Shown: positions 49,729 through 61,091 of the stretch, one piece after another
Layout: every line of letters begins with the position of its first letter
How positions within the stretch are numbered: the stretch's first letter is position 1
From: Fratercula arctica
Taxonomy: Eukaryota; Chordata; Aves; Charadriiformes; Alcidae
Assembly: GCA_947846985.1 (NCBI GenBank)
Contig: CANTUZ010000001.1
Coordinates: forward strand, 147,342,447 to 147,406,446
Length of the DNA stretch: 64,000 nt
Direction of reading: 5' to 3'
Position numbers and translations under genes: made by a program
The notes under the pieces: generated by a model
The model's input: only the letters and a program-made list of their open reading frames with translations
Told to the model about the DNA's origin: nothing
Database searches by the model: none

Positions 49729-51979
49729 GCAACATTTACACCTTACATTTGCAACCTTAACACCACTGTTCCAGAAGAACATGTGTCTTGATCTCTGCTG
49801 CACTCCCCAGCTGTTGTGCACCTATGCGGCCACTTCTAAGCCCTTCTGGGAGACAGTAACAATTCTCTAACACCATGGGCAGCAGAAGAGCCGCCTTCCT
49901 TATAGTCACGAATTATAGTTCATGCAGGGACGTCACTTTGCTTGTAAATACAAGAAGTATTACGCAACAATATTATGTGATGAAGTTACATGCTGGTGGA
50001 AATGCTGCAAAGTTACCACATTGAAACAGCTTCCTTAAGCGTTCCCTGTAGTTTTCTTTGGGATTTGAAAGATACTGGCAGTATTTTTTTTAAACAGAAA
50101 AAATAACCCACCCCCTATTTAACACAGGTAGGAGGACAATAGATCCAAGACCTGCCAAGAGAAGTTGAACACACACTGCTCCCAGTTTGTTCCATACTTC
50201 ATTCTTTGCACAGCTGCATTGGCTCTGGCTAGCTTATGCTGAGCCGGCTGACATCTTTCAGATGTTCTTGATAGCCTGAAGCTGTCCCAGCAGCATTTTT
50301 AGACCAACACCCTGAAAGTGGGCTGGTATTTGTATTGCTGGAGAAGAAGGAAAGTCCAGCAGTTATAGTGCTAGTCAGAAATCAAGGACATCAAAGACAC
50401 ATTTGTCTACTACACCAGAGCCTTCCCTGCTCTGCTCATTTGCTCTCCCTGCTGTGTGTAAAATGAACGGTAGGATCGTGCAAACCTGAGAATAACCTTC
50501 GCATGAAACACCGTCAGCAAAAGTTGTTACAATGGGCATTTTTCTCCTTTATTTTTCTTCCAAGTTATTGGTAACAACAGTTTTCCAGAGCCCCTTCCTC
50601 TTGAGATTATCAGAGTAGACAGTATTACTCTTCCTCAGAGTTGTGTGGTAAAGATAAAATATATCAAAATGGTCAGAATTCTGGATACGACTGTTAACAC
50701 AAGACCTATGAATAACCTTGATCTTAGAAGAGCAAGACAGAATGAAGAATGTGTTTTCAGTTACTAATGGGTTAATTAAACTCAGACATGATGCTGTTGA
50801 ATCGCTTAGACTTCTTTGTAAATCAGCTTTAATACTATTTTGCATAGATCCCAATTAGAAAACTGAAAATAATTGGTAATGGGTTAAACCTGCACTTTCA
50901 TACCACAATTAAAATACATCTACTACAGACATCCCATTGTATTACCTTAAATCTATAGCACAGTCGCACTCATATAAATGACTTAGCAAGAAACACAACT
51001 ACATTAGGTAGATACAATCTTGAATGGCCCAGCCATTCCTGCACAAAGTCTCTGTCGTCTATGAGAAATCACAAAGTTTATAGGCTGAAAAGACTCCTTC
51101 AAATCAGCAGAGATCCACATAATGGGGATCTTGCACCTCCAGCCCACTCTGCATCTCCTGCTTTGCCCTTTGCCCTCAAGCACTCCTAGCACAAAAACTG
51201 TCCTTGTCTCACAGTCTCTTTATTACTCAGGAAGCTTCAGCCTGCCAGGCACAACTCCATCCATTGTGGCATTGCTTCACAGGACAGATGCATTTAGTGC
51301 ATAATTATTCAAAGGTGCTGAATTTCAACAAACCATATTTTTCAAAAGGGTCCACTTTGTTAGATGGAAACCCTTTTAGTTTGACTGGCAAGTTGACAAC
51401 TTGGCATCCCCTCGTTTTAATGAGCTACACAGCTTTTGAACAGAGTTTAATTAATATCATCTACACTACCTACACTGCCCTGCAGTTTATAGTATAATTT
51501 TCAGGTCAGATGTACCTATTAGCACTACCTTTTGACAGTCACAGTTCTTCCAACCAAGTATTCTAAATATTACACAACAAAGGCTGTGAGAGCCACTAGA
51601 TAGCAGCAAACCAAGCAGTCTGTTCATTAGTATGTACAGCATCCTCTTCCCCCACCCGTTTGTTGCATACACAAGCGGCTGTGCTGCTAACATTTCACTG
51701 TGTAGCCTGTACAAAGAAATACTTGTAAATGGAACATAACACAGGAAAAATATAGGCTTTCCATAAACTAAACATACACCAGAAATACATATATCAGATA
51801 ACAACAAAAGGCTGCTAACAGGCAAAGTATCAGCAATCTCAATAGGAGGAATACAAGCTGCAGAAAACGTCCTAGCTCAGATGCTCTACTCACATGGGTA
51901 CTCCTGCAAGAGAGGCCAGGGAGTGCTGGGAGCTGCCACTCAGCAGACGTCTGTCTTAGGGAAATAAAAAAGCTCATCT

Positions 51980-52290
51980 CTTCATAGAAAGGAAAGGGAG
52001 CCCACCCTTGTCTCCTACACTACCCCAAGGAGGACTGGCTCTTTCACACCCTTAATGCGAATGGAGACCACCAGGACAGCCCTCTGATCCTCAGCACAAC
52101 AGCCTGAATTTCCCCTCTCCCCACCTGGGGGGAACCTGCAGCTGCAGCATCCTCTCAGAGGCAATTTGCTCTAACGAGAGCAACCTGTGTTGGCCAATCA
52201 GCACAAAACCCTGTGCTCATTTCAACTTAGAAATGAGTCAGGTTTTGCAGGGACCACACCCCCCTGAAGGTCACCCCAGTGACCTTCTGT
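51980..52290. promoter_or_regulatory. Promoter/enhancer-like motif cluster
   Basis: This GC-richer block contains GGCCAATCAGC (52192-52202), an excellent NF-Y/CCAAT box; TGAGTCA (52234-52240), a consensus AP-1 site; CCACACCCCCC (about 52254-52264), a KLF-type CACCC box; and GAAGGTCAC-CCCA-GTGACCTTC (52266-52287), a perfect 9-bp-arm palindrome with two AGGTCA nuclear-receptor half sites in inverted orientation six bases apart. All four lie within 100 bp. The block resembles a proximal promoter or an LTR-type promoter, but no TATA box, splice donor or gene can be attached to it. A 149-codon frame on the minus strand just beyond (52296-52745) has no recognised domain. Confidence 0.35.
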
Positions 52291-55200
52291 GATTTCTAGA
52301 ACCCAAGAAAAGAAGGCAAAAGTTTCTTCACCAGGGTTTTTGGTCCTTCTGTTACTTCACATATTGTGCCACGCAGGGTACCAAGTGGACTTGCATTTTT
52401 ATATTTTACTAGACAACAAAGCCAGTGAAAAACCCTGTGAAACAAAGATGACCACAAAGACTCTAATAACAGGTATTTCTTAACACATATGAACACAAGA
52501 AAAAGTATACATAGGAGGGAGAATACAGAGTGGGGGAGAAATTTACTACAACTTTGGTACCAAAGACAGAACAAGAGGAAAAGGGGCGTTTCACTGGCTT
52601 CTCTATGAGGTTGTGAAAAGATTAGATCAAAGAAACAAAGCCAGTATGGGGATATTACATAGTTCTTATTACCTTGCCTGGGACAGCTAGGGTCAGGCAC
52701 GTCCCTGCAATCACTCAAACAACATTTTGTTCCTCTTTGTGACAACTGCTAAGGAGACAGGAAACACTCAGGCCTTAACCTGCCTTGGTGGACAGGCTCT
52801 ATAAGCTTCAGTAATGTCAATACTGGTTTTGAAATAGCGGGCTGTATGGCAGGCAAACCCAAAGGTGCACTTCTCTACTCCACTGGAGGGAGGAAGCAAG
52901 CTGCCAGAAAAGATCAATGAGGAATGAATTGTTTCCTGTTAGGGATGTTTACACCATGAAACATTTAAGGCACTCTGACCATACTGGAAGTGACTTAAAT
53001 TAAGACTGACATACACTTTGGGAAGCAGCAATTCCTCTCACCAGAGCCTCACCCCAAGCCTCTGTGTTGAAGACCACATTATTAGCTGCAAAGTTTCAGA
53101 TCAGAAACTGAGTTTTTCCAGATTCAGGATGTTCAGAGCTGGGCTTTCAACTTGAAGCAGCGCTTTAGAATACAGCTTGGGAAAAGATGGTACACCATTA
53201 TGTGGAATGATTGGCATATGAAGATAAGGAAGACTGTCTAGCAGTTTCATCTTCCACAAAAAAAATTGTGTGTGTGCTCATGCAGGTGCATTTGCTGTAT
53301 GCAGGTGGGTGTAAGAATGCATGGGTGACTGTGGGCATACGTAAGCAGGTAAGTAAGAGATAAGAAAAAGCTATTGTTTTGAACTACTAGAGAAAACAAT
53401 TTACAGATGTTTGTCAATAACACAGAAAATTATCAAAGAATGACACATAATACTACAAATGAAAACACAGCAGCATTGTAAAAAGTGTTAGGCATGGAGG
53501 AATTATGACAGCAATTAAACAAGCAACTAATTAAACATCAAGTGATCTCTCTTCCATATCCTATCACATACCCAAGTTCTTTTACCCTCCTAGATAAATC
53601 ATCCGATCAATGAAAATGTTCACTGTCATTGCAGGGACCACAGACTCATCATTAGAGCTAAATTTCAGGTTACATATCAACAGCAATCAGGCCTCATACT
53701 GCCAATACCTACCACTGAAACTATTTACTGGAAGAAGCAACTGGCAAGGTTGCAATATATCATATTCACAGCTTCATGAAATCTACCCTCAATGTTCAGG
53801 AGACTGAAAAAACACGCAAGTTGAAATTAATCAGTAAGTTGAGGATACAAATACATCCCCTCATGAACTCAAATCCCAAATTCAAAATGACTGATCATGG
53901 AAAAAGGTGCATACGCTGGGTAAGGCTTTTTTGATGTTCTGACAGCAAAAGTCCATCTGAGTCAGTCAACTAAAAATATAGCTTAAAAAATGGAAGAGGT
54001 GTGACTTACTGACAAGTCTTCTCACCCACTCTTTTATAGACTTAGAACATGATAGATAGAAAATGGAAAAACATTTTGGTAAATTGTAATTAGGACTCCA
54101 CACACAAATTAGTAATAGAACAGTGAGGGAGCTCCTGCAATGCAACAACTCAGGTCTTAACTGGGAAACACAGACAGGGAGGGAGGAGAGGATGAGCCAG
54201 AAAAGGCCCCACAGGGGCAGGAGGCAGAGGAGACTCGCTGGATCCTGCTTCACCTCTTATGCCAACTGTCCTGTTGCAGCACTGAGCTGCATGGAGAAAA
54301 GACCTGTTAAGGGAGCCAGAAATACAAAAGTGATGCCTGAACAACTAGGTCTACTCAGATTCTCACACTTTTTTTTTTTTTCCCTTTCCCTCTTTCTCTC
54401 TTTTTTTTTTTTTTTTTTTTTTGGACAACTTTTAAGCTTTTTCAAAACCACCTGTTCTGGGACTCCAAATCCTTTAGCCAACTTTGAAAATCTCCGCCTT
54501 GCTATGTGCTTTGTTTACTTAAGCAGGCTTTTCAATTGTCTTATTCAGAAGGAGGGCTAATAACATCTTTTGCTCAGTTAAAATGACTGAAAAGCTGAGG
54601 TCAACTCTCAGGTGCTTCTGCTCAACTTGAACATTTAGAGAGCTGTCATATCAAAAAGGGCTCTTTTTCTAAAATATCCTCAAGGATGACGTTCTCATTC
54701 CAAATACCTGAATTAAATCCAATCTTTACATAACATGTATTAAGCACCAAAAGCATTTCTTGTCTGTGGATTGAAGTTTCTCAGTTCCCTTTTTCTTAAA
54801 TCTTTAGGGAAGCAGAAAAAGTTCTTGTTTTCCAAATACAGTCCTGGTCCCCAAATTCTAGTTTTGCAAACAAGTCTATTTCACTGAGAGGGGAATCAGG
54901 TCACCATGATGGTGGTGTGGTGATGGATGATGGAAAACTGTTCAATAACAGCTCATGCCAGAGAACTGGAAAATTAAAATGACATGCACAGAATTACTGT
55001 CCACAGTGCACTAAAACAGAAAAAAGCAAATGTACAGAATAAACTTTCTTCTAGCAGGAATCAGGACAGCTAAACTAGACATAACAAATTTACAAACAGT
55101 AGTGAAAGGCATACAAGACCAAAGGGAGACAGGGAAAATTGACAAATACATAACCAACTCAGGAATACTGTAGTATGCAAAAGTCATTGAAGCTACCTCC

Positions 55201-57889
55201 TATGCTTTAGAAAGGGAACCGACCTATTTATATCCATTGGTGTTTTAACATGAAGGCTACGCATAGCTGCACCTTAGCTGGCTGGTGTTAGGCTCAGCTG
55301 GAAGCTGTCAAGTATTCTCCTTAAGTCTGTCTCCCTCTGTCCAAATAAGGCTACCTGCTAATCCCATCTGTCCTTGCAGCAGGTGCGTTTGACCTTTTTA
55401 CAGGGGACCACAGGACATCTGGTACTATGGCATGGCACTGACAGATGGAAAACATGGAGTTACTTGGGTCATGAACAGTGAGCTTCTCACAGTTGCTAAT
55501 GCACATGGCAGGCAAATGCATGGCGAGCCATGCTCAGTGTTTTCCCCCTTGAATATCAGGTGGCTTCACCCCTGAGAAAATCTTGAATACATTTCTGGTG
55601 TTTGGTCAGCAGAGTTTTAACTTTGGGCCAGAACTCACAGCAACTGTTAAAATGCAGAGGAAACTTTATTCTCAGGGAATTAGCAGTTTCATTCAGCTTT
55701 CTTTTTGTTGCCTAGTGGAAAAGCTTTTGATCTGACCCAGCAACAGAGTTGAAGAGTTGAATAAATGGGAGAACTTAATTAATATACAATAAAAATAATA
55801 ATGGCAAATATCCGAGGAAAGAGAAAAGTCCCAAGAGTAGCTAGTCATTGAACTAACCACAAAAATCAATACACTAACAGCAATTGTGTGCTTCAGAAAT
55901 TGCACCCTACCTGACAAGGCAAGGTAATCAAAGGAATTTGAATTATATTTATAGTCTTCTAATAGGTGTTCTAGTCTGTGTTGCAAGATTTCATACCAGT
56001 AAATGTGGTTCCTCTTGCATTTATTTTTTCATACTTGTTCACTCAGAATGCCAAGCAAGAACCAGCTCTCAGGCACTTAATCATGTAAAACATGCTGAAG
56101 GATAAGGCTTTAATAATTAAATATTTCCAACAATTCTTTCAAATGACTTGAAAGATGTTAAAAAATGTTTGGAATTGTTGAATTATTTCCGTTTGACACC
56201 ATCCATTGAAAACAAAACTCTTTCTTCAAGTTTCATTTAGTATTAGTGTGAACTCTTGCAGCCTGTCCTATTGCTTCTTAGATGTGTTTCTGGTGTTTCA
56301 CGTCAGTCACACATGATAGGCCCTGCTCTAGGGATTACATCTCCTATGACGGACGGTCAGTGTACAGCCAGAGAACAGGCTGTCAGGGTGTAGTAAACCA
56401 ATGCTAGAGCCTACAGGAGGAGGGAGGCAGCAGGTACCTCAACTACCTCTCTTGCGAGGCATTAAATCAGCTCAGGAAATTAACCGCAAATAAACTCAAC
56501 GGGAAGATGTTCCTATCCAGTTCAACACAACGAAAAAATTTGTTTCAGATTATCCAGACTTGAAATTAAATATTAGTTTGCTTTTTCTTCCAAGAAAAAA
56601 GAAAATACCGGTAAAAAATTTCTGAAGGAAAATATAAGTTTTTTCAAAAGACAAGTTTTTTGTTAAAACGATGTTTGCAGAAAATGTTGTAATAAATAGT
56701 CAAACAAACCAAAGAAATCCTCTTTCATTTGCAAACTCCTTGAAACTGTCACAAATCTAATCCTCTCAAGAGATATTCTGTTCCTAAACTACAAAAACAA
56801 ATCACTTGTGTGATTTTCAAACTATTTTAGCTTCCAAGTTCAAACCAGAATAACAAAGATAGTTTCCAAATTGGAAGCTGTAAGGATAATCAAAATTTGA
56901 GTTACACAATATCTCAATTTTTACTCTTTTCTAAACTAGATCAAACGTATTTTATACGCTGTCAGCAAATTTCAGATGTATGTCTTATCACATAACATCC
57001 CAGCAACCTTACTGTGTGTTCTCGAATCATGATTTTTAACAGCAGGCCGAAATTTAAAATAGAAGGATGTGTGAGATGCACCAATGCTATATTAATACGT
57101 ATCAAAACAACTGTCCATGATGAAATATTGCTGCTGAGACATTATAATACAAAACAAAACACTAAGATGTCATGTAGAGAAACAGAACTTAGCAACAAAA
57201 ACTAAGTGGAAAATATAGCCAAGAGATTTTGCAGGGGGCATGTTACCAAAAGCCTTTTTAACTGTTGTGGTAATAGTTGTAATAAATAGCAAAGCTCTCC
57301 TTAAAGCCACAGAAGGACAAGCATACCAGGAGCCCTTTCGTTTGCCATTCCTTATGTATCCCATTGTGAAAACTTACATCTGATTTTTGGCTTCGTGCCT
57401 CTCACCCCGAAACAAAAACCGAACAAAGAATATCTTTTCCAATATGTTTTGCCTTTTAGTTATGTACCACTAGCATAGGGGAAAAGCCTGCTATTCCTTC
57501 AAAAACAGATTCGACTGAAAGATGGTCCTCAGAGCCATGAGAACATTTATGGGTGATTAAAGTATGCTTAGAGAATTGTTTTTCTTGGTTTAAGCTCAAC
57601 TTGGATTCCAGCTTAGTTCCCATTCTGAAGGAAGGACATTACAGACCAACCACTTGAACTGAAGAAAACCCCAAATAAAGCTTGTTAGGAGTAGCTGTCT
57701 CTTTAGTTCAGACATTTTGACTTTAGCGTACTCACAAAAACAAGTTGTGCCAGACACTCTGGGTATAAACATTTCAAAATCAATCAAATCATAGTTTATG
57801 ATAGGAGTTATAATAATATTTAGGTAACAGAATTATGACCACGATAAAGGTTGACTCTGCATCTGATTTTATATTTAGCAGGTCCCTTA
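52291..57889. other. Non-coding stretch with one polypyrimidine tract
   Basis: Unique AT-rich DNA. The polypyrimidine tract at 54369-54422 is the only low-complexity feature of note. A perfect CArG-type decamer CCAAATAAGG lies at 55341-55350 but is at chance frequency. No gene is supported. Confidence 0.55.
54369..54422 (+). repeat. 54-base pure polypyrimidine tract
   Basis: The tract contains only T and C, with T12, a CCCTTTCCCTC-type centre and a terminal T22 run. Such purine/pyrimidine mirror-like tracts can form triplex DNA. It is also the reason an open frame appears to run through this region on both strands. Confidence 0.9.
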
Positions 57890-58260
57890 GCTATTCTCAC
57901 TTTTAGTGCTGAGGTAATAGGATCTTTTTGCTAATTAAATGTTAATGTGCAACAAAGGAGAAGCACTGGAAAATAAATCCATTTGGGGGCTTCATACAAA
58001 CAGCTCTCTTGGAATACAATTAAAGTGTGAGAAATCCAAAGCCAGCCTTAATGTGCTAATGAGAGAGGCGATAAGCCACAGACCAAACTCCAGACTCACT
58101 GAAACCTGAATGCTGGACAGGCAAACCTAATTAGCTTAATGTCCAGATGCAGACCATCAGACCAGTAGAGTATTATTTTCTAAACTGAGTGCTTCCCATG
58201 TAAAAGGAAAACCCTAATGGTACAGGTTCTGGTGCAGGCTGCTCAGGGAAATCAGCATAA
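57890..58260. promoter_or_regulatory. Homeodomain-rich block; candidate conserved non-coding element
   Basis: The block carries TAATTA (57932-57937), AACAAAGG (57951-57958, SOX/TCF-type), CTAATGAG (58056-58063), GATAAG (58070-58075) and TAATTAG followed by CTTAAT (58128-58140). It contains no simple repeat or transposon, and its mixed, non-monotonous composition resembles the deeply conserved developmental enhancers often found in gene deserts. No conservation data are available here, so the call is an inference from texture and motifs. Confidence 0.25.
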
Positions 58261-58719
58261 GCCTGGAAGCAGGAACAGGATTTGAGAATGCAGCTCTGTC
58301 ACCAAGTCCCATCCCCTCACCAGCCACATCTTTTTATTTCTCTGACTCAATTTCTCTATTTATGTTGTAGAACTAAAAACATTTTCTAGTTTACCTCATA
58401 GAAATATTGTGTTAATGATGTAACATGACTGTTAAATGTTGTTAGTACAGGACTAAATAAACATTTGGTAAAATGTGGTATTGCTAATTATTATTAATAG
58501 TACAGTAACATCCAGAGGTCTCACCTGGATTCAGACCTTCACAAGGCAAACCAATTCACAATATACCATAGAACGCAGTTTCTTTACAAAAAAATACAGA
58601 TCACAAAAATATGAAAACAAGTTGATACAGAAAGGAAGGGGAATAATAGAATTATTTAGGTTAGGGAAGACCTTTAAGATCATCAAGTCCAACAGTAAAC
58701 TTAACATTGCCAAGTCCCA

Positions 58720-59100
58720 CTAAACCATGTCTCTAAGTGCCACATCTATGCATCTTTTAAATACCTCCAGGGATGGTGACTCAACTGCTTCTCTGGGCAG
58801 CCTGTTCCAATGTGTGATAAACCTTTCAGGGAAAAAATTTTTCCTAATATCCAACATAAACCTCATCTGGTGCAACATGAGGCCATTTCCTCTTGTCTTA
58901 TCACTTGTTACTTTGGAGAAGAGACTGACCCCCACCTCACTACAGCCTTCTTTCAGGCAGTTGTAGGGAGTGATAAGGTCTTTCCTCAGCCTCCTTTTCT
59001 CCAGGCTGAACAACCCCAGTTCCTTCAGCTGCTCCTCGTAAGACTTGTGCTCTAGACCCCTCACCAGCTTTGTTGCCCTTCTCTGGACTCGTTCCAGCAC
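58720..59100 (-). pseudogene. CR1 ORF2 remnant, C-terminal region
   Basis: A 126-codon frame with clear similarity to the C-terminus of CR1 reverse transcriptase: RVQRRAT near the start, [11 protein letters not shown] at about residues 28-38, TRGNG, then IRKNFF and [16 protein letters not shown] near the end. The apparent start ATG is an internal codon of the ancestral ORF2, not a true start. In the living element this region follows the RT domain and precedes the 3' UTR. It belongs to the truncated CR1 copy at 58641-59750 and has no independent promoter. Its open state probably reflects a fairly recent insertion rather than selection. Confidence 0.9.
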
Positions 59101-59335
59101 CTCAATGTCTGTCTTGTAGTGAGGGGCCCAAAACGGAGCACACTACTTGAGGTGTGGCCTCACCAGTGCCAAGTACAGAGGGAAAATCCCTTCCCTAGTC
59201 CTGTTGGCCACACTATTTCTGATACAAGCCAGGATGCTATTGGCCTTCCTGGCCACACTGCTGGCTCATATTCAGAAGGCTTTTGACCAACACCCCCAGA
59301 TCCTCTTCTGCCAGGCAACTTTCCAGCCACTCCCC

Positions 59336-59647
59336 CTAAAGCCTGTAGCACTGCACAGAGTTGTTGTGACCCAAGTGCAGGACCCAGCACTTGGCCTTGT
59401 TGAAACTCATACAATTGGCCTTGGCCCATCGATCCAGCCTGTCCAGATCCCTCTGTAGAGCCTTCCTTCCCTCAAGTGGACCAGCACTTCCACCCAACTT
59501 AGTGTTGTCTGCAAACTTACTGAGAGTGCCCTTGATTCCCTCGTCCAGATCATCGATAAAGATATTAAACAGAGCTGGCCCCAATACTGAGCCCTGGGGA
59601 ACACCACTTGTGACCAGCTGACAACTGGATTTAACTGCACACACCAC
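59336..59647 (-). pseudogene. CR1 ORF2 remnant, reverse transcriptase core
   Basis: A 103-codon frame covering RT motifs of a CR1 [15 protein letters not shown] (residues 14-24) is the conserved motif ahead of the catalytic box, and FADN (residues 45-48) stands in place of F/YADD. The second catalytic aspartate is asparagine because the codon is AAC (plus-strand 59504-59506). Further on, LDRLDRWA and VLHLGHNN match the thumb-side part of CR1 RT. The frame closes at a TAG (59338-59336) where CR1 normally continues. It is catalytically dead and lacks the endonuclease domain because of 5' truncation. Confidence 0.92.
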
Positions 59648-60483
59648 AACTCTGTGGGCTCAGCCATCCATCCAGTTTTTTACCCAGTGAAGGGTACATT
59701 AGACAGTAAGCAGCCAGTTTCTCCAGGAGAATGCTGTGGGAAGGTGTGATAAGTGAAGGCTCACAATGGCTGTAAGGAGACTTTATCACCACACTCATTA
59801 AGGTAAACAGAAAAGGAATTGAGACATAGTTTTAAGATGTGCACTTAAGTATTATGAATAATACTTCACATCTACAAAGTACCCTTCATCTGAAGCTCTT
59901 CCAATATTTAAAGATGATAAATTGAGTCATCCCACCTTTGAGACATGGAATCATTATTGGTTTTAGAATAGTTAATGTATATAGACAATGGATTCAGATG
60001 AAGAAGCCATGGCTGCGTTGAACCTGGGTAGTTCTGTCACCAATTTCAATCAAAGCTAGGATTTCACTCACTACTGTGAAGCTAGAAGAGACTTTTACAA
60101 TAATCAGATCTATCCTTGTGGATGAACTGAAGCACATTTTTCCCAAAGACTTAATGATGAGCTGCAAATCAGCATGACTTTGGGATAATCATATTACTCA
60201 AGACAACAAACAGAGCTTTGGGTTTTTTTCTAAAATACAGGCTTCTCACTGCCATTAGCTTGCTGACACTTGGGTTTTGATTCTCTTCTCTCTGTAGGAA
60301 ATCTCTCACTGGAGTTTGGTTCCTGCTTGAGAGGCACCCACCTCTGGGTATCAAATCTGGCCCTTAGCTTGCTCCATTTATTTGCCTCCACCCAAGTGAT
60401 CAAAGTGGAGAGATATTCCCAATTCAGCTATTGCTGATTCTTACCGTGGAATATTTCCGATGGGCATCTTTTCTAATAATCAT

Positions 60484-60522
60484 CTGCAGATCATACTAGT
60501 GGGGGCTGCAGATCATACTAGT
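60484..60522. repeat. 17-bp direct repeat with GGGGG spacer
   Basis: CTGCAGATCATACTAGT occurs at 60484-60500 and again, without a mismatch, at 60506-60522, separated by GGGGG. It is probably a recent local duplication. Confidence 0.9.
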
Positions 60523-61062
60523 CATTCTGACACAAGAGAGAGATATAAGGTGGTGTAATTCACTACTTTGGAAAGTGTGTGTGTGCATATATATTCCATA
60601 TAACATATTTAAGTGTATATTATAATGATATAGTTATAACTTGATTACAGTAAGAAATTCTAAATGAGGGAATCCTTTTGACACTGTGCTAAGACCAAAT
60701 TTCACCAAGTAAATTACAGCTGACAAGATGTCTTTGTTGAATAATAAATGAAAAGTTACCAAATAAACCCAAAAAGCAAGGCTGGAGTTGACGTGTTCCG
60801 TTTGAGAAAATATTAATTGAGACAAACGTGACACAGTTTAGGGACATCCTCCCAAGAAGATTCCTTGGGGAAAAAATCAACAACAACTTCTGGAGGCACA
60901 AGCCCATTCACATTGCCAATATGCAATGAAATACTGTCTCAGAATGTGTGAGATGACCTTAAAAATGCATGCAGTAAAATGTTTGTTTTAAGTTGTTTAG
61001 GATTCTGTTTGGAGATTAGCAGTTTTCCCAGTATGGGGTCAGCTTTCAGCAACTTTTTCTGT

Positions 61063-61091
61063 GCAAACACACGTTGCTAGCAACATAAACA
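61063..61091 (+). promoter_or_regulatory. FOX / RFX-like palindrome / FOX cluster
   Basis: GTTGCT-AGCAAC (61073-61084) is a perfect 12-bp palindrome made of X-box-like half sites (right half full consensus). It is flanked by two forkhead-type RYAAACA motifs on the same strand: GCAAACA at 61063-61069 and ATAAACA at 61085-61091. RFX and FOXJ1 factors act together on motile-cilium genes. The match is to motifs only; no cilium gene is visible nearby. Confidence 0.3.

Larger units (their letters stand above)
45351..51979. other. AT-rich non-coding stretch with A-rich simple repeats
   Basis: Contains A-rich tracts (47451-47510, 48264-48276, 49061-49088) and a (TTTA)n tract (49710-49728). At 48020-48034 the words CATAGAATCTCAGAATGG recall the terminal tail of an inverted CR1, but the match stops within about 20 bases. 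Nothing else is recognisable. Confidence 0.5.
58641..59750 (-). mobile_element. CR1 LINE, long 5'-truncated copy with broken ORF2
   Basis: This is the largest mobile element in the window. The 3' end is at the low coordinate ('ttatttaggttagggaagac', 58651 on) and the copy is truncated in the reverse transcriptase near 59750. Two coding remnants lie on the minus strand. One is 103 codons (59647-59336), with the RT motif [11 protein letters not shown] (residues 14-24) and FADN (residues 45-48) where active LINEs have an F/YADD catalytic box. The other is 126 codons (59100-58720), with the C-terminal CR1 region containing [22 protein letters not shown] and HWNRLPRE. The first ends at a TAG (59338-59336). 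Compared with the layout I remember, about 8 bases are missing near 59250-59262, shifting the frame. The catalytic substitution, stop and frameshift make it inactive. Confidence 0.95.

Noticed and set aside
52296..52745. 149-codon open frame on the minus strand
   Set aside because: Hydrophobic and cysteine-rich by composition but with no family resemblance or start context; likely chance.
55341..55350. Perfect CArG (SRF) decamer
   Set aside because: Several matches are expected by chance in AT-rich DNA of this length, and nothing supports this one.
58727..59458. Plus-strand open frames across the long CR1
   Set aside because: They are antisense to the CR1 ORF2 remnants and reflect the coding composition of the other strand.
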